A DNA stretch of 17,008 bases. Source: an uncultured Porphyromonadaceae bacterium (GTDB taxonomy: Bacteria > Bacteroidota > Bacteroidia > Bacteroidales > Muribaculaceae). The translations under genes were made by a program, and so were the position numbers. The notes beneath the pieces were generated by a model. It searched no databases and was not told where the DNA came from. It saw only the letters and a list, made by a program, of their open reading frames with translations. Below, piece after piece: positions 14,654 to 17,008 of this stretch. How positions within the stretch are numbered: the stretch's first letter is position 1; each line of letters begins with the position of its first letter. The stretch covers positions 1 through 17,008 of the forward strand of contig CAMVDK010000034.1 in assembly GCA_947166165.1 (NCBI GenBank). Direction: 5' to 3'.

Positions 14654-15385
14654 TCACTCTTCGTCGTCGGCTCCGGGCTGCATGTTGGTGTAGACGTTCT
14701 GCACGTCGTCGTCCTCTTCGAGCACCTCGATGAGGGCCTCTACGTCGGCGCGCTGCTCGTCGGTGAGTTCTTTGTACTCGGCGGGCTCATAGACCAGCTC
14801 CGAGCTCTTGATTTCGTAGCCGTTGTCCTCGAGATACTTCTGGATTTCACCATTGGCCTCGAAGGGGCCACCCACCATGATTTCCTCCTCGTCCATGTCG
14901 AAGTCCTCGGCTCCGCAGTCGATGAGCTCGAGCTCGAGGTCGTCGAGGGTGATGCCCTCTTTGGGCTCAAGGTGGAAGTAGCACTTGTGCGAGAACAGGA
15001 AGCCCACGGTGCCGGAGTTGCCCAGGTTGCCGCCCTTCTTGTTGAAGTAGTTGCGCACGTTGGCCACGGTGCGGGTGGTGTTGTCGGTGGCCGTTTCGAC
15101 GAGCACGGCGATGCCGTGGGGGGCGAATCCCTCGTAGATGACCTCCTTGTAGTCGCCGGCATCCTTGTCGCTGGCCTTCTTGATGGCGCGCTCCACGGTG
15201 TCCTTAGGCATGTTGGCGGCCTTGGCGTTGGCCATCAAGGCGCGCAGGCGCGAGTTGGCTGTGGGGTCGGGGCCGCCGGCCTTGACGGCCATGGTGATTT
15301 CCTTGCCGATTTTGGTGAACGTGCGGGACATGCTGCCCCAGCGTTTCAGCTTCCTTGCTTTGCGATATTCAAATGCTCTTCCCAT
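14654..15385 (-). CDS. yebC: YebC/PmpR family regulatory protein
   Basis: A 243-residue member of the YebC/TACO1 family, close to the usual 240 or so. The N-terminus MGRAFEYRKARKLKRWGSM followed by FTKIGKEITMAVKAGGPDPTANSRLR is the family signature and fixes the start. The strongly acidic second domain ends in DDEE. The family was first described as DNA-binding regulators; later work links YebC proteins to translation of proline-rich stretches. Cytosolic. It follows pheT after a 63-bp gap holding its own -7-like box, so it may be transcribed both with pheT and alone. Confidence 0.95.
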   Translation of the reverse strand: MGRAFEYRKARKLKRWGSMSRTFTKIGKEITMAVKAGGPDPTANSRLRALMANAKAANMPKDTVERAIKKASDKDAGDYKEVIYEGFAPHGIAVLVETATDNTTRTVANVRNYFNKKGGNLGNSGTVGFLFSHKCYFHLEPKEGITLDDLELELIDCGAEDFDMDEEEIMVGGPFEANGEIQKYLEDNGYEIKSSELVYEPAEYKELTDEQRADVEALIEVLEEDDDVQNVYTNMQPGADDEE

Positions 15386-15416
15386 TGTTTATTTTTGTTT
15401 AGTTTGTATTTAGTTT

Positions 15417-15424
15417 CAAACATA
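15417..15424 (-). promoter_or_regulatory. Candidate -7 box for yebC
   Basis: Reads TATGTTTG on the minus strand (TAnnTTTG), in the pheT-yebC gap about 32 bp upstream of the yebC ATG. No matching -33 element is seen; it would overlap the end of pheT. Confidence 0.4.
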
Positions 15425-15448
15425 ATAACTTCCAGTCTAAATAGTCGG

Positions 15449-17008
15449 TTAGCGCAGCTTGGCGCCGAGCTGGGTCTCGAGGTTCTTGATCACCTTCTGC
15501 ATCACGGCGTCTATTTGCTTGTCTTGCAGGGTCTTGACATCGTCCTGCAGGGTGATGCTGATGGCATACGACTTCTTGCCGGCTTCGAGCTTGTTGCTCT
15601 CGTAGACGTCGAAGAGGTTCACCTCGCGGAGCAGCTTGCGGTCGCTGGCCAGCACCACGCGGCGGATGTCGTCGTAGGTGACCGACAGGTCGACGAGCAG
15701 CGCCAGGTCGCGGCGCACGGGCAGCGTCTTGGGCAGGTCGTGATACTTGATGTCCTTCTTGGCGGCGAGTTTGCAGGCCACTTTCCAGTCTACCTGGGCG
15801 TAGAACACCTCCTGGTCAACGTCCATGCGCTTGAGCAGCTCATCGGTGACCACACCCAGCGTGGCCACGGTCTTGCCGCCGCGCGAGGCGTAGCGCAGGG
15901 CGGGGTCGACGGTGTCGTCGGCAGTCTGCTCGAGCACGAGGTCGTTCAGGTCGAGACCCATGGCGGTGAGCACGTTCTCGAGGGTGGCTTTGAGGTCGTA
16001 GACGGTGGTGCGGCGCACCTTGTCGGCCCAGGCGTCGTCGTGGTTGTTGCCGGTGAGCCAGATGCCCAGATGCTTGCCCTCGGTGTAGGGGGCGAGCACA
16101 CGCTCGGTCTGGTCGACGCCGGGCTCGTAGTGGTACACGGTGCCGAACTCATACAGGCGCAGGTTCTGGTTCTTGTGGTTGATGTTGCGCGCCACGCTCT
16201 CCAGTCCGCCGAAGAGCAGCGTCTGCCGCATCACGTTCAGGTCGCTGCTGAGCGGGTTCATGATGTGCACGCAGTTGGCCTCGGGATAGGCCTTGAGGTC
16301 GGTGTAGTAGGCTGCCGGGGTGAGCGAGTTGTTCATCATCTCGTTGTAGCCCACAGCGGTGAGGTGGTTGCTGATGTGCTCCTGCAGTTGGTCGGCAAAG
16401 TCGACCATGGTCTGCGGCGACGGACTGGTGCGCACGTCGCTGGGTGCCTCCACATTGTTGTAGCCGTACACGCGCAGGATGTCCTCCACCACATCGCACG
16501 GCCGCTGCACGTCGACGCGGTAGGTGGGCACCACCAGGCAGAGTTTCTCGTCGTCTTCGGCGGTGATTTCCATCTCCAGGCTGGTGGCGATGCTCTTGAT
16601 GGTGTCGCGGTCGATCTGCTTGCCAATCAAGCCAGTCACATAGTCGTAGCGCAACTCGACGGGGAAGCCGGCGAAGTCGTGCGCCTTCACGTCGACGATG
16701 TCGCCGCATATCTCGCCACCCGCCAACTCCTTGACGAGCATGGCGGCGAGCTTGAGGTTGCTCACCGTCTCGTTGGGGTCGATGCCGCGCTCGAAGCGGA
16801 ACGAGGCGTCGGTGTTCAGCCCGAAGCGGCGGGCCGTTTTGCGAATCCACGTGGGGTGGAAGTAGGCCGATTCCAGGAAGATGTCGGTGGTCTGCTCGGT
16901 GACGCCCGAGTCCAGTCCGCCAAACACGCCGCCGATGCACATCGGCTCCTCGGCGTTGCAGATCATCAGGTCGCGGTCGGTGAGCGTGCGCTCCACGCCG
17001 TCGAGGGT
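15449..17008 (-). CDS. pheT: Phenylalanine-tRNA ligase beta subunit (5' end outside window)
   Basis: The last 519 residues of PheT; the frame stays open to the window edge (TLDGVERTLT), so the true start lies beyond 17008. PheT pairs with PheS to charge tRNA-Phe. Visible parts in order: the end of the B3/B4 editing domain (MCIGGVFGG, then NTDASFRFERGIDP), the B5 domain (RYDYVTGLIGKQI to VVEDILRVYGYNNV), the catalytic-like core with NPLSSDLNVMRQTLLFGGL, and the C-terminal anticodon-binding FDX-ACB domain (LPVRRDLALLVD through ISITLQDDVKTL). Full-length PheT is about 820 residues, so roughly 300 are missing. Stop at 15449. No disruption seen. Confidence 0.97.
   Translation of the reverse strand, partial: TLDGVERTLTDRDLMICNAEEPMCIGGVFGGLDSGVTEQTTDIFLESAYFHPTWIRKTARRFGLNTDASFRFERGIDPNETVSNLKLAAMLVKELAGGEICGDIVDVKAHDFAGFPVELRYDYVTGLIGKQIDRDTIKSIATSLEMEITAEDDEKLCLVVPTYRVDVQRPCDVVEDILRVYGYNNVEAPSDVRTSPSPQTMVDFADQLQEHISNHLTAVGYNEMMNNSLTPAAYYTDLKAYPEANCVHIMNPLSSDLNVMRQTLLFGGLESVARNINHKNQNLRLYEFGTVYHYEPGVDQTERVLAPYTEGKHLGIWLTGNNHDDAWADKVRRTTVYDLKATLENVLTAMGLDLNDLVLEQTADDTVDPALRYASRGGKTVATLGVVTDELLKRMDVDQEVFYAQVDWKVACKLAAKKDIKYHDLPKTLPVRRDLALLVDLSVTYDDIRRVVLASDRKLLREVNLFDVYESNKLEAGKKSYAISITLQDDVKTLQDKQIDAVMQKVIKNLETQLGAKLR

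Overview
The window looks like chromosomal DNA of a high-G+C member of the Bacteroidales (Prevotella- or Muribaculaceae-like). The reasons are the TAnnTTTG-type -7 promoter boxes, the A-rich leaders in place of strong Shine-Dalgarno sites, a YebC that begins MGRAFEYRKARKLKRWG, and a DUF4834-like gene next to pssA. Every convincing gene is on the minus strand, so the window reads from high to low coordinates.

Right end (17008-12730): the 3' two thirds of pheT (Phe-tRNA synthetase beta), then yebC, then a 307-bp spacer rich in inverted repeats, then an intact comM/yifB (Mg-chelatase-like AAA+ helicase, the transformation branch-migration family).

Middle (12754-8465): an accessory region made of two cargo genes, each set between duplicated pieces of comM. 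The first cargo is an A+T-rich, membrane-anchored coiled-coil protein with an Mrr-like PD-(D/E)XK nuclease domain. It lies between intact comM and a 5'-truncated comM copy, with about 755-bp direct repeats on either side. The second cargo is an AAA ATPase of the ATPase_2/DUF234 type. It lies between that truncated copy and a second, 53-codon comM tail, with about 285-bp direct repeats on either side. In both cases the repeats differ at their outer ends and are identical in the middle. That is the pattern left by single-crossover (Campbell-type) integration of DNA carrying a diverged comM segment. comM therefore seems to have captured genes at least twice without a visible transposase or integrase.

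Left end (8254-110): an apparent six-gene operon with gaps of about 35-80 bp. It encodes phosphatidylserine synthase (pssA), a small DUF4834-like membrane protein, a lipoprotein with a vWA-like domain, a four-helix membrane protein, a tubulin/FtsZ-like GTPase-fold protein, and a very large protein carrying an actin/Hsp70-like ATPase domain. Tubulin-like and actin-like proteins side by side, with a vWA lipoprotein and a phospholipid-synthesis enzyme, suggest an envelope or membrane-remodelling machine. That function is inference. It echoes an earlier comparative-genomics proposal for FtsZ-like proteins linked to vWA proteins, which I recall but could not check.

No tRNA, rRNA, CRISPR array or transposase was seen.
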